Assembly (NCBI GenBank): GCA_045642225.1
Contig: JAZUIN010000011.1
Coordinates: 1-33,789, forward strand
Source: RUG191 sp045642225
GTDB lineage: Bacteria; Bacillota; Clostridia; Lachnospirales; Lachnospiraceae
DNA length: 33,789 nt
Direction of reading: 5' to 3'
In this document: positions 17,326 to 24,194 of the stretch, piece after piece
Numbering within the stretch: the stretch's first letter is position 1
Layout: each line of letters begins with the position of its first letter
Notes under the pieces: model-generated
Told to the model about the DNA's origin: nothing
The model's database searches: none
What the model saw: the letters and a program-made list of their open reading frames with translations, nothing else
Translations under genes and position numbers: made by a program

Positions 17326-17354
17326 ATTTTATCACAAGCGAAGTGATATATCAA
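17326..17354 (-). promoter_or_regulatory. Sigma-A promoter of rpsB-tsf with palindromic spacer
   Basis: TTGATA (17349-17354) and TAAAAT (17326-17331) are 17 bases apart on the minus strand, with an extended -10 TG. The spacer is an inverted repeat, TATCAC at 17330-17335 and GTGATA at 17343-17348, which could be a repressor site. Confidence 0.8.
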
Positions 17355-17368
17355 GGTTTTATTTGGAT

Positions 17369-17602
17369 TTAGGAACCCCTTTACCAAGATATTATGTGTT
17401 TCTCGGACGAAATAGTCTGTCGAAACACATAATATCTTGGTAAAGGGGTTATACATTCCTAAAAAAACCGTAGATATTGCATGTCTCTCGGACGAAATAG
17501 TCTGTCGAAACACATATTATCTTGGATGGGGTTATACTTTCATATAAAACCCTATAATAGAATGCGTGTTTCTCGGACGAAATAGTCTGTCGAAACACAT
17601 CA
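17369..17602. repeat. Three 85-bp tandem repeats carrying hairpin cores (copies 1-3)
   Basis: Three copies of a hairpin core start at 17401, 17486 and 17571, exactly 85 bp apart. In each, CGGAC and GTCTG pair around GAAATA, flanked by TTTCT on one side and TCGAAA on the other. A 30-base stretch is identical in all three, and 35 bases are identical in copies 1 and 3. Copy 1 (17374-17450) is flanked by perfect 29-bp arms, copy 2 by decayed arms and copy 3 by short arms. Sequence between the cores is diverged but alignable. No protein gene is convincing here. Confidence 0.9.
17374..17450. repeat. Perfect 29-bp-arm inverted repeat (copy 1)
   Basis: Arms 17374-17402 and 17422-17450 are exact reverse complements. 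The 19-base centre has an inner 5-bp stem (17404-17408 with 17415-17419, one wobble). Outside the arms, TTAGGAA (17369-17375) and TTCCTAA (17456-17462) extend the symmetry. It ends about 20 bp upstream of the rpsB -35. Confidence 0.95.
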
Positions 17603-17687
17603 CGTCAAAAGCCAAAAATTCAGGCATGTATTTTATAAAATCTTGTGTGTGGTCATGAAAGAACTTGTATCTATAAAAATCACACCT

Positions 17688-17739
17688 AGATTATATGTAT
17701 TTTGACGAGCTTCTTTTGTCGTAGAAATATAAATAATCT
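17688..17739. repeat. Hairpin element copy 4
   Basis: An imperfect inverted repeat whose ends are AGATTAT and ATAATCT, with a GACGA / TCGT inner pairing. The TTTTGACGA...TTTTGTCGTAGAAA core aligns with the reverse complement of copies 1-3. It repeats 80 bp further on as copy 5. Confidence 0.8.
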
Positions 17740-17767
17740 CAAAATACACTCTATATAATATAAAAAT

Positions 17768-17820
17768 AGATTATATATGTTTTAACGTGCTTCATTTTGT
17801 CGTAGAAATATAAATAATCT
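17768..17820. repeat. Hairpin element copy 5
   Basis: A near-duplicate of copy 4 shifted by 80 bp, with the same AGATTAT / ATAATCT ends and the downstream TCAAAATACAC also repeated. Left and right arms differ from copy 4 at several bases while keeping the fold. Confidence 0.8.
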
Positions 17821-17868
17821 CAAAATACACCCTATATAATCTATTTTTTATATAATAATCCCAAAACA

Positions 17869-17919
17869 AGATTATTTATATTTCGACAAACAATTTTGTC
17901 CGAGAAATACATATAATCT
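17869..17919. repeat. Hairpin element copy 6, possible terminator
   Basis: AGATTAT and ATAATCT ends again, with core TTTCGACAAACAATTTTGTC. On the minus strand it reads TTTCTCGGACAAAATTG, close to copies 1-3 on the plus strand. It is the first strong hairpin after the MltG-like gene (stop at 17958), and its minus-strand exit is TTGTTTT, so it may end the fla/che transcript. Confidence 0.7.
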
Positions 17920-17957
17920 ATTTTTATATGATTAAATCCCCTACCAAGATTTTATAC

Positions 17958-18500
17958 CTACTGCCTGAATTTTTGCTTGGTGCTTAACAACGTCGCCAAA
18001 TCATTATCAGAAATATTCTTAGGCACCGTAAAGGTTCCTGGTTGAATATTATTATCCTTACCTTGTTCATTAAGGAACTTGTTAAATGCATATGCATCAC
18101 TAATAATTCCTTGCTGTGCCAAACGCTCAACTACCATACGAGAACTTTCTCCCGGATTTACAGTAAACTGCACAGTTTCCGCCGTATTTTTAGTTACAGC
18201 CTGTGGATCTGTCACAGTTACATTAACATTTCCATTCGCCTTATCAGCATCAGAAGCATTGTCCTGAGAAGCATTAGAATCAGTAGAATTCTCTTTAGAC
18301 TTATCTGCTTGTTCAGAATTATTATCTTTACTCGCTTCTTCTATTGTAGATGTATTTTCAACCATGCCAAGCTTCTTTGCTTTACTTTTAATCTCATCAT
18401 CTGACAAATTGCCACCTGTCAATTTAAACGCAACCACAAGAATAATCGTTGTTACAAGCATTCCTATACCTATGCCGCGCATATAATATTTTAATTTCAT
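17958..18500 (-). CDS. Membrane protein with MltG/YceG-like LysM-type domain
   Basis: The product is 180 residues: a single membrane helix at about 8-27, a long Ser/Asn/Asp/Lys-rich linker (about 35-105), and a C-terminal domain resembling the LysM-like subdomain of the endolytic transglycosylase MltG/YceG (VNPGESSRMVVERLAQQGII, then GTFTVPKNISDNDLATLLS). The catalytic transglycosylase domain is absent, so this is not an enzyme as it stands; it may bind peptidoglycan. AGGAGT precedes the ATG at 18500. It is the last gene of the flagellar run, 21 bases after the DUF6115 gene, and the hairpin array begins just past its stop. A role in anchoring or wall passage of flagella is only a guess. Confidence 0.7.
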   Translation of the reverse strand: MKLKYYMRGIGIGMLVTTIILVVAFKLTGGNLSDDEIKSKAKKLGMVENTSTIEEASKDNNSEQADKSKENSTDSNASQDNASDADKANGNVNVTVTDPQAVTKNTAETVQFTVNPGESSRMVVERLAQQGIISDAYAFNKFLNEQGKDNNIQPGTFTVPKNISDNDLATLLSTKQKFRQ

Positions 18501-18521
18501 TCTTACTCCTGACGTCTAATC

Positions 18522-19400
18522 CTACTTATTATACAAACTCAAAACCAACTTAATCTCGCCGATACCTTTACCTAGATTCTTGGCTATTTCAACTTCGCTA
18601 AAACCTTCTTTATAAAGGTTGATGATATTCTCTATTGTCTCATCACTAGTAACTCCGTTTTCTAGGCTCTGACTGCTTGCACCACCATTCTGACTAGCAG
18701 CATCACCCAAAGCAGCTCCAGCCTGACTCGTGCTAATAGCATCATTACCTAAAGCCTCACCAGAAATTATCTTATTAATCTCCACAGCTTCTAAAAATCC
18801 TTCTGGAACGTCCTCAGATTCTGCAGCATTTACCGAAATCTTCTCAACAAGCTCCTCCTCAAAGGTTTTTACTGTTGGCTTCTCAACAGATGCCGCTTCA
18901 ATTCCTGTCGTAAATTCTTGAGCCTTCTTCAATTCAATATTTTGATCGTATTGAGTTTTGAGTTCTCTAACGCTTGCATCTACATCACTTTTAAGCTGCA
19001 AAAGCTCTGACTTTGTCTTGTCTAATTTGTCCGTTAAATCTTTGACAGCTTCATGCTTATCATTAAGCATACCGTGAACGAAAATCATTTCATCATTAGA
19101 TTTATTCATAGTCTCAATAATCTTCTCAGAATGTTCACTCATATTATTCATTTTGCTAACAAACTCATCATCTGTCTTTATAGCAAATTCATTTACAGCT
19201 GCTTCTAACTTATCATCTAATCTTTCTTTCACTAAAATCTCTGACTTATCAAGCTGCTTTTTCACAACCTTTTTTATTTCATTTTCGCTAATCTTGGCAA
19301 TTTCTTGCTTATCAGAAGAAGACAGCTTCTCTGTAATAAAGAAGCTGCCTACAAAAATCAATATACCAATTACAACTAACGCTATTTCAAGCCCTACCAT
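18522..19400 (-). CDS. DUF6115-type membrane coiled-coil protein
   Basis: This 292-residue protein has an N-terminal membrane helix (about 3-22), a long coiled coil (about 30-165), a low-complexity linker rich in Ala/Gly/Ser/Glu, and a C-terminal helix-turn-helix-like segment, ENIINLYKEGFSEVEIAKNL, characteristic of proteins annotated DUF6115 near clostridial flagellar genes. The function is unknown. AAGGAG lies 5 bases before the ATG at 19400. It is flanked by a small unknown protein and the MltG-like protein with short gaps, so it belongs to the same transcript. Confidence 0.7.
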   Translation of the reverse strand: MVGLEIALVVIGILIFVGSFFITEKLSSSDKQEIAKISENEIKKVVKKQLDKSEILVKERLDDKLEAAVNEFAIKTDDEFVSKMNNMSEHSEKIIETMNKSNDEMIFVHGMLNDKHEAVKDLTDKLDKTKSELLQLKSDVDASVRELKTQYDQNIELKKAQEFTTGIEAASVEKPTVKTFEEELVEKISVNAAESEDVPEGFLEAVEINKIISGEALGNDAISTSQAGAALGDAASQNGGASSQSLENGVTSDETIENIINLYKEGFSEVEIAKNLGKGIGEIKLVLSLYNK

Positions 19401-19409
19401 AATATCTCC

Positions 19410-19727
19410 TTATATTGTTATGTCAAATGATTGGTGTCCATTCTTCTTCGTAACCACACCATCACTTATTTTCTTTTTCTCTTGTTGTTTCTTTTTCTTA
19501 TTGTTGCCTTGATAACTAGAGCCACCTCTGCCTTCACCCAAATCATACTTTTCTGACTTCTCTTGCGTTTCACGAACAGATTGACTTTGCTCGTCTCTTT
19601 GTTCATTAGCATTTGTCATAATTTGTTGCTGATTAATTTCTGGTCTAGCATCTTCATTGGCTTTAATATTACCAATTTCAGCGGTGTTCTGTATCATGCC
19701 ATTAAAATTAATTGGACTAAGAGACAT
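19410..19727 (-). CDS. Small hydrophilic flagellar-operon protein, unknown
   Basis: I do not recognise a domain. The 105-residue product starts MSLSPINFNGMIQNTAEIG, is Gln/Asn/Glu/Lys-rich through the middle, has a KKKKQQEKKK basic patch near residues 76-85, and ends GHQSFDITI. No membrane segment is seen. AGGAGG lies 8 bases before the ATG at 19727, and the gene sits tightly between fapA (11 bases) and the DUF6115 gene (9 bases), which supports it as real and co-expressed with flagellar genes. Confidence 0.6.
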   Translation of the reverse strand: MSLSPINFNGMIQNTAEIGNIKANEDARPEINQQQIMTNANEQRDEQSQSVRETQEKSEKYDLGEGRGGSSYQGNNKKKKQQEKKKISDGVVTKKNGHQSFDITI

Positions 19728-19738
19728 ATAACCACCTC

Positions 19739-21340
19739 CTACATCGTCGTTACAACAATCTCACCATTTTTCTTCTCATATTGACAGAAAGAACGTTTCT
19801 CCTTAATGTTCATACTAACATCAGAAATAGTAATACCCACACCAGGGAAAACATCTTTACGAACAATTACTTTCGCATGCTTTGATGTAATCAATTCTTG
19901 ATGTAGCGCATTAAATTCTTGTTGCTCAGCAGCAAGTAATTCTGTATTCTTCTTAAGCTCTGTAGCAATTTTCTGTAAATATAAAGTATTCTTCTGGTCT
20001 AATTGTTTACCAGCAGAAATATAACCATTATAAGTCTTAAGAATTGGACTTAATTTGTTAATATTTTGACTAATTATAGTCAATTCCCTTTGAAGCTGAA
20101 CGTAACGTTCTTTCTTCTCAGGCGCCATACCAACTTCTACTGCTGTTGTTGTTCCCATAGGCGAACCAAGAGTCTGCGCATCAACAATACCACCCGCTCT
20201 AATAATTCCACCTGTTATAGAACCTTTTCTATCACTAACAATAATATCGTCAGTTGCAGAAACATCAGATTGAGTTATATTACCTGATTCGACGTATCCA
20301 CCTGAGAATACTCTAGCATTTTCAATAAACTTAGTAACAATATTACCACCGGCATCAAGAATACCCTTCTTCATACCGTGAATACCACATTTTACAATAA
20401 TTTGTCCTTCTGACTGAATAAGAGCATCCTCAACAACGCCATCTACGATAACATCGCCCTTTGCAATAACTGAGAATCCACTTCTTACACTTCCCTTGAT
20501 ATGAACATTTCCATTATATTCGATATTACCAACTGAATTATCTACATCTGCTGGCACTTCAAAAACATCCGAAACAAATATCTTATCTTTTACAAGACTA
20601 GCGTGACCTGTCACATCTGTGTAAAGCTCTGTAGAATCATCATTTAAATATAGATTCTTGCCAGTTTCTAGCTTTAAAACCTTAACTGTACGACATGGGA
20701 TTTCTTTACCTGATACATCCTTACCATTTTCACCCTTATCACCCTTGTGAAGTCTTGCAAGAAGATCGCCTGCATTAACCTGACAAATTGTATTCAAATC
20801 ACGATAATCAACAGACCCATCCTCGTTGTGCTTAGGCTTTAACGAAGGGTTAACATTAAAGAAATACTCAATCCTATCATCTCTACCATGACGAGGTGGC
20901 TTACCTTCTGCGATAACTATATCTGTAAAATATACTCGATTGTCCATATATTCAAGCACTGTCTCTTGGTCCATACCATAATTGACACCTTTACGAGACA
21001 ATTCCCCTATAATATCCTTAACATCCATTGTGTTACCATTCGTAGATGGTGGATAAAAACGAGCTTCTACTTTCATCTTATCAAGAGACACCTTAATAGA
21101 CATACTCTCAATAAATTCTAATCCATCCCCAATTCCTAGAGACATTTCTCCTGGCTCATTTTTGGAAATTAACATTCTATATTCTTGGTTGTTAAAATCT
21201 TCAAAACCATGAGCTTTAATATATTCATAACTCTCTTTGTATGGTACAGGTTCTCCACCTTCTTTAGGCGGATAGAACAATACAAATCCCTCATTGTTTT
21301 CTCTATATTCAATTTGTATATATCCATTTTCTTGGTTCAT
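19739..21340 (-). CDS. FapA (DUF342) flagellar assembly protein A
   Basis: DUF342/FapA proteins occur widely in bacterial motility loci; a role in flagellar assembly or placement is reported for some. After a mixed N-terminal part, this 533-residue protein has the right-handed beta-helix with short Gly/Val repeats (GNVHIKGSVRSGF, AKGDVIVDGVVEDA, EGQIIVKCGIHG) at about 280-400, then a coiled coil (about 405-500) and a small C-terminal domain. I start at the ATG at 21340, with GGGAGA about 10 bases upstream; the frame also opens at a TTG at 21358 that overlaps this site. It follows sigD across the tandem repeat at 21362-21497. Confidence 0.85.
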   Translation of the reverse strand: MNQENGYIQIEYRENNEGFVLFYPPKEGGEPVPYKESYEYIKAHGFEDFNNQEYRMLISKNEPGEMSLGIGDGLEFIESMSIKVSLDKMKVEARFYPPSTNGNTMDVKDIIGELSRKGVNYGMDQETVLEYMDNRVYFTDIVIAEGKPPRHGRDDRIEYFFNVNPSLKPKHNEDGSVDYRDLNTICQVNAGDLLARLHKGDKGENGKDVSGKEIPCRTVKVLKLETGKNLYLNDDSTELYTDVTGHASLVKDKIFVSDVFEVPADVDNSVGNIEYNGNVHIKGSVRSGFSVIAKGDVIVDGVVEDALIQSEGQIIVKCGIHGMKKGILDAGGNIVTKFIENARVFSGGYVESGNITQSDVSATDDIIVSDRKGSITGGIIRAGGIVDAQTLGSPMGTTTAVEVGMAPEKKERYVQLQRELTIISQNINKLSPILKTYNGYISAGKQLDQKNTLYLQKIATELKKNTELLAAEQQEFNALHQELITSKHAKVIVRKDVFPGVGITISDVSMNIKEKRSFCQYEKKNGEIVVTTM

Positions 21341-21361
21341 ATATACTTCATCTCCCAATAT

Positions 21362-21497
21362 AGATTATGCTCTTAAAACGCTTATATAATCATTTATCTT
21401 CACTATAAAGATTATACTCTTAAAACACTTATATAATCATATATCTTCACTATAAAGATTATGCTCCTAAAACTCCCATATAGTCACCCATTTTCAC
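21362..21497 (-). repeat. 47-bp tandem repeat made of decayed copies of the sigD 3' end
   Basis: AGATTAT recurs at 21362, 21409 and 21456, exactly 47 bp apart. The unit at 21456 is the sigD 3' end itself. Read on the minus strand, the other two spell VKIYDYISVLRV-stop and VKINDYISVLRA-stop, against VKMGDYMGVLGA-stop in sigD. The copies resemble each other more than they resemble sigD. Confidence 0.92.
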
Positions 21498-22223
21498 TTT
21501 CATTTTACCTAAAGCCTTAGTGTGTAACTGGGATACTCTAGATTCTGACACTTCAAGTGTCCTACTTATCTCTTTTAAAGTCATTTCTTCGTAATAATAA
21601 AGAAGAACGACCTTCTTCTCTTTGTCAGTAAGAGTTTCTAACGCTTCCGCTAAAACCTTCTTAAGCTCACGCTTAGAAATAGCATTTTCTGGTTGTTCAA
21701 AATGCGAATTACGCTTAGCGTCCATAACTGGCTCCGCACCTTGTTCAACATATTCATCCAAGCTAATAACATTTGTAGAATTAAGTGTTGTCTGCCAATC
21801 CAAAAGCTCCTTTGATGAAATTTCCAACTCTTCTGCAATTTGCTTATCTGTAGCAACTTTACCTGTTCTAGCTTCTATAGTTTTCGTTGCTTCTTCTATT
21901 TTCTTTTGTTTTTGTCTAACTGTTCTTGGAATCCAATCCATTTTACGAATTTGATCCAAGATAGCTCCTCGAATTCTTACACTTGCATATGTCTCAAATT
22001 TGACGTCCTTATTTACATCAAATTTGTCAATAGCATCAATCAATCCAAAAACACCATATCCAACCAAATCGTCGAACTCAACTGTATTACCTAAATGCAT
22101 ACTAAGTCGTCCTGCAACAACCTTAACAAGTCCTGCATATTCAACAATAAGTTGTTCTCTAACTTGAGGTGTTCTCTTCTCGCTATAAGACTTCCAGAGC
22201 TTCTCTTTGTCCACAGCTTTCAT
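21459..22223 (-). CDS. sigD: Flagellar/motility RNA polymerase sigma factor SigD (FliA, sigma-28)
   Basis: SigD directs RNA polymerase to late flagellar, chemotaxis and autolysin promoters. Region 2 (VEFDDLVGYGVFGLIDAIDKFD, RGAILDQIRKMDW), region 3 (IPRTVRQKQKKIEEA) and region 4 (LTDKEKKVVLLYYYEEMTLKEISRTLEVSESRVSQLHTKAL) are all present. I prefer the ATG at 22223 (254 aa), which has GGGGG about 7 bases upstream as in several other genes here; an ATG at 22238 that overlaps the previous stop by one base is the alternative. The 3' end has been copied twice in tandem downstream. The position between cheD and rpsB matches Bacillus. Confidence 0.94.
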   Translation of the reverse strand: MKAVDKEKLWKSYSEKRTPQVREQLIVEYAGLVKVVAGRLSMHLGNTVEFDDLVGYGVFGLIDAIDKFDVNKDVKFETYASVRIRGAILDQIRKMDWIPRTVRQKQKKIEEATKTIEARTGKVATDKQIAEELEISSKELLDWQTTLNSTNVISLDEYVEQGAEPVMDAKRNSHFEQPENAISKRELKKVLAEALETLTDKEKKVVLLYYYEEMTLKEISRTLEVSESRVSQLHTKALGKMKVKMGDYMGVLGA

Positions 22224-22237
22224 ATAAAAAGCCCCCA

Positions 22238-22558
22238 TTAATAATCATCTTCATCTTCGTCATCATAATCATATGAGCTTGAAGCATCTATATCCTCTAT
22301 ATCATCATCTTCATCATTGTACTCATATTCTTCATCATCATCTTCTGGAAACAAATCTGCTAATTCGTCAACCTTCTCAGTCTTAAAATGAGTAGCGAGT
22401 AGAATTGCAAGTATTAACGCAATAATACCAAACACTATAAAGACTATAACAAAACGAATAAAAAATACTGTAAATGATGCTCGTTGAATAATAGAAATGA
22501 TACATGTCAACAAACAAGCCCCTAGTAATATGATAAGTGGAAGTAACTTTGTTTTCAT
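22238..22558 (-). CDS. Small acidic membrane protein between cheD and sigD
   Basis: The 106-residue product has two membrane helices (about 6-24 and 33-56) and then a cytoplasmic tail that is almost all Asp, Glu, Tyr and Ser (FPEDDDEEYEYNDEDDD). I do not recognise a family. Its place near sigD recalls SwrB in Bacillus, but SwrB lies on the other side of sigD and has no such tail, so I do not claim homology. GGGAG lies 7 bases before the ATG at 22558. Its stop overlaps a possible sigD start by one base, pointing to coupled translation. Confidence 0.65.
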   Translation of the reverse strand: MKTKLLPLIILLGACLLTCIISIIQRASFTVFFIRFVIVFIVFGIIALILAILLATHFKTEKVDELADLFPEDDDEEYEYNDEDDDIEDIDASSSYDYDDEDEDDY

Positions 22559-22573
22559 AAATACTCCCTAAAA

Positions 22574-23062
22574 CTAAATCGTCTTCTCTGGTTTACCAAC
22601 CGCACGAATAATATAATCGCCATTTGAAGCATCAAGTATTACTGTACGACCATAATTCAAGCCTGTATCAGAACTCTTGATCGGAATACCTAATTCTTCA
22701 AGCTTAGCTATACTAGCCTCAGCATTTTTGGCACCAACATTAATACTAGAAGCGGATGCCGATTTCATTTCGAACATCTTAGCGCCACCAGCAATTTTAG
22801 CAACCATACGATTTTTTGACGCACCAATTTTAATCATATCATCTACTAATTTCTGAATTCCGGTGTCAGCAAATTTCGCAACAACAGAATTATTTTTAAT
22901 TTGTGTACTGTCTGGCAACATAATATGTGCTAGCCCACCGATTTTTGCGACTGGATCCCAAATTGCAATTCCAATGCAAGATCCCAACCCAATCGTAGTC
23001 AACTTATCAGGAGCTTTACATACATTTAAGTCTGCCATACCTACTTTAATGGTTTGACTCAT
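22574..23062 (-). CDS. cheD: Chemoreceptor glutamine deamidase CheD
   Basis: CheD deamidates glutamines on chemoreceptors and, when bound by CheC, tunes adaptation. The catalytic Cys-His-Thr set is visible: T23 and C29 in TTIGLGSCIGI and H46 in GLAHIMLPDS. At 162 residues it is the usual single-domain form. AGGAG precedes the ATG at 23062, and cheC ends 9 bases upstream, the normal order in this group. Confidence 0.96.
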   Translation of the reverse strand: MSQTIKVGMADLNVCKAPDKLTTIGLGSCIGIAIWDPVAKIGGLAHIMLPDSTQIKNNSVVAKFADTGIQKLVDDMIKIGASKNRMVAKIAGGAKMFEMKSASASSINVGAKNAEASIAKLEELGIPIKSSDTGLNYGRTVILDASNGDYIIRAVGKPEKTI

Positions 23063-23071
23063 ATAAAACTC

Positions 23072-23692
23072 CTAAATTGGAATACCTAACGATTTGAGTA
23101 TTTTATCATAAGAATCTTCTTCTGGCATTAAAATAAAATGTCCATTTATCGCAAAATCATCACCAAAATCCGTCTTAATCATAAGTGCATTATCGCCAAT
23201 CATACCAAATTGAATAGCTGGTACACTAAGTATCGCAGCCGCCATATCAACTGAAACATATGGTACAGTTGGCATTATAACCATATTAGTTAACCCTGAT
23301 AATGCAGATAGATAAGAACCCGCAATAATATTTCCAATCTCTTTAATAGCTGACAAATCCATCTCATCAAAATCTTCATTGTAATCTAATGGTCTCATCA
23401 TCATTCTATTAACTAGATTGTGTGCAGATTGCATATCTAATAGGAACATCATAGATCCTTCAATATCTTGCTCAACTCCAAGCATAATACCTACAATTAT
23501 ATCATCTTCTGCCCCAATTGCAGATCCGATATTCTCTACAGGTATTAGTTCAACGCTAGGAACGTGCATATTGATACGCAAATTAAGCATATTAGCAATT
23601 GCTGTAGTTGCGTTACCAGCACCTATATTTCCTATTTCTTTTAATACGTCAAGATATAATTCGTTAACTTCTTCTAAGCTTAACTTTGACAT
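23072..23692 (-). CDS. cheC: CheY-P phosphatase CheC
   Basis: CheC dephosphorylates CheY-P and binds CheD. Both phosphatase motifs (D/S-x3-E-x2-N) are intact: D15/E19/N22 in LDVLKEIGNIGAG and S114/E118/N121 in SAIKEIGNIIAG, so both active sites should work. The 206-residue length is typical. AGGAG lies before the ATG at 23692, 15 bases after cheW. With CheD next door this is the Bacillus-type adaptation module. Confidence 0.96.
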   Translation of the reverse strand: MSKLSLEEVNELYLDVLKEIGNIGAGNATTAIANMLNLRINMHVPSVELIPVENIGSAIGAEDDIIVGIMLGVEQDIEGSMMFLLDMQSAHNLVNRMMMRPLDYNEDFDEMDLSAIKEIGNIIAGSYLSALSGLTNMVIMPTVPYVSVDMAAAILSVPAIQFGMIGDNALMIKTDFGDDFAINGHFILMPEEDSYDKILKSLGIPI

Positions 23693-23707
23693 ATATATTT
23701 CTCCTAA

Positions 23708-24178
23708 TTATACAGTTTCTACTTCGTCCACAATAGCTGTAATTTCAAAGATAGAAACAAGTTCATCACCATTCTTACCAATACCATTAATATAATTAGC
23801 ATCAGCTTTCTTGTTAGTATTTTGTACATTTCTATCGATATCTGATTCGCCAAGAGTAATAACCTCTTTAACCTCATCAACGATAATACCAATCAAGCCT
23901 TGTTGCTCTAGCTTCAAAATAATTATACGAGTAGCATTAGTATACACGTCTTCATCAAGATCCATCTTCTTACGAACACTCATAACAGGAACGATTTCAC
24001 CACGAAGGTTAATAACACCTGCATAATATGTTGGAGCCTTTGGTACACGTGTAATCTTCTGCATACGAACAATATTATCGACATATGAAATATCTAAACC
24101 ATATTGCTCACTACCAATTTTAACAACTATATATTGAATCTTCTCTTGATCAACAATTTCAATATCATTACTTGCCAT
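23708..24178 (-). CDS. cheW: Chemotaxis coupling protein CheW
   Basis: CheW links receptors to the CheA kinase. The 156-residue protein is a single CheW domain: YIVVKIGSEQYGLDISYVDNI, then TRVPKAPTYYAGVINLRGEIVPV with the receptor- and kinase-binding NLRG motif, and GIIVDEVKEV. AGGAGGGG lies before the ATG at 24178, 16 bases from cheA. No second CheW or CheV is in the window. Confidence 0.95.
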   Translation of the reverse strand: MASNDIEIVDQEKIQYIVVKIGSEQYGLDISYVDNIVRMQKITRVPKAPTYYAGVINLRGEIVPVMSVRKKMDLDEDVYTNATRIIILKLEQQGLIGIIVDEVKEVITLGESDIDRNVQNTNKKADANYINGIGKNGDELVSIFEITAIVDEVETV

Positions 24179-24194
24179 TATAATCCCCTCCTAA

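Noticed and set aside
17395..17430. A hammerhead-type ribozyme, because the core contains GGACGAAA and TCGAAAC
   Set aside because: The required CUGAUGA strand and its three-way junction are absent on both strands.
17298..17513. A 71-codon minus-strand frame within the hairpin array
   Set aside because: It is read through the repeat cores, has no clear binding site, and repeats its own residues because of the tandem units. I treat it as chance coding inside a structural repeat.
17395..17600. A CRISPR array, from three 30-35 base repeats at regular spacing
   Set aside because: Only three copies, the spacers are alignable with each other, the repeats are hairpins with long arms, and no cas gene is near.
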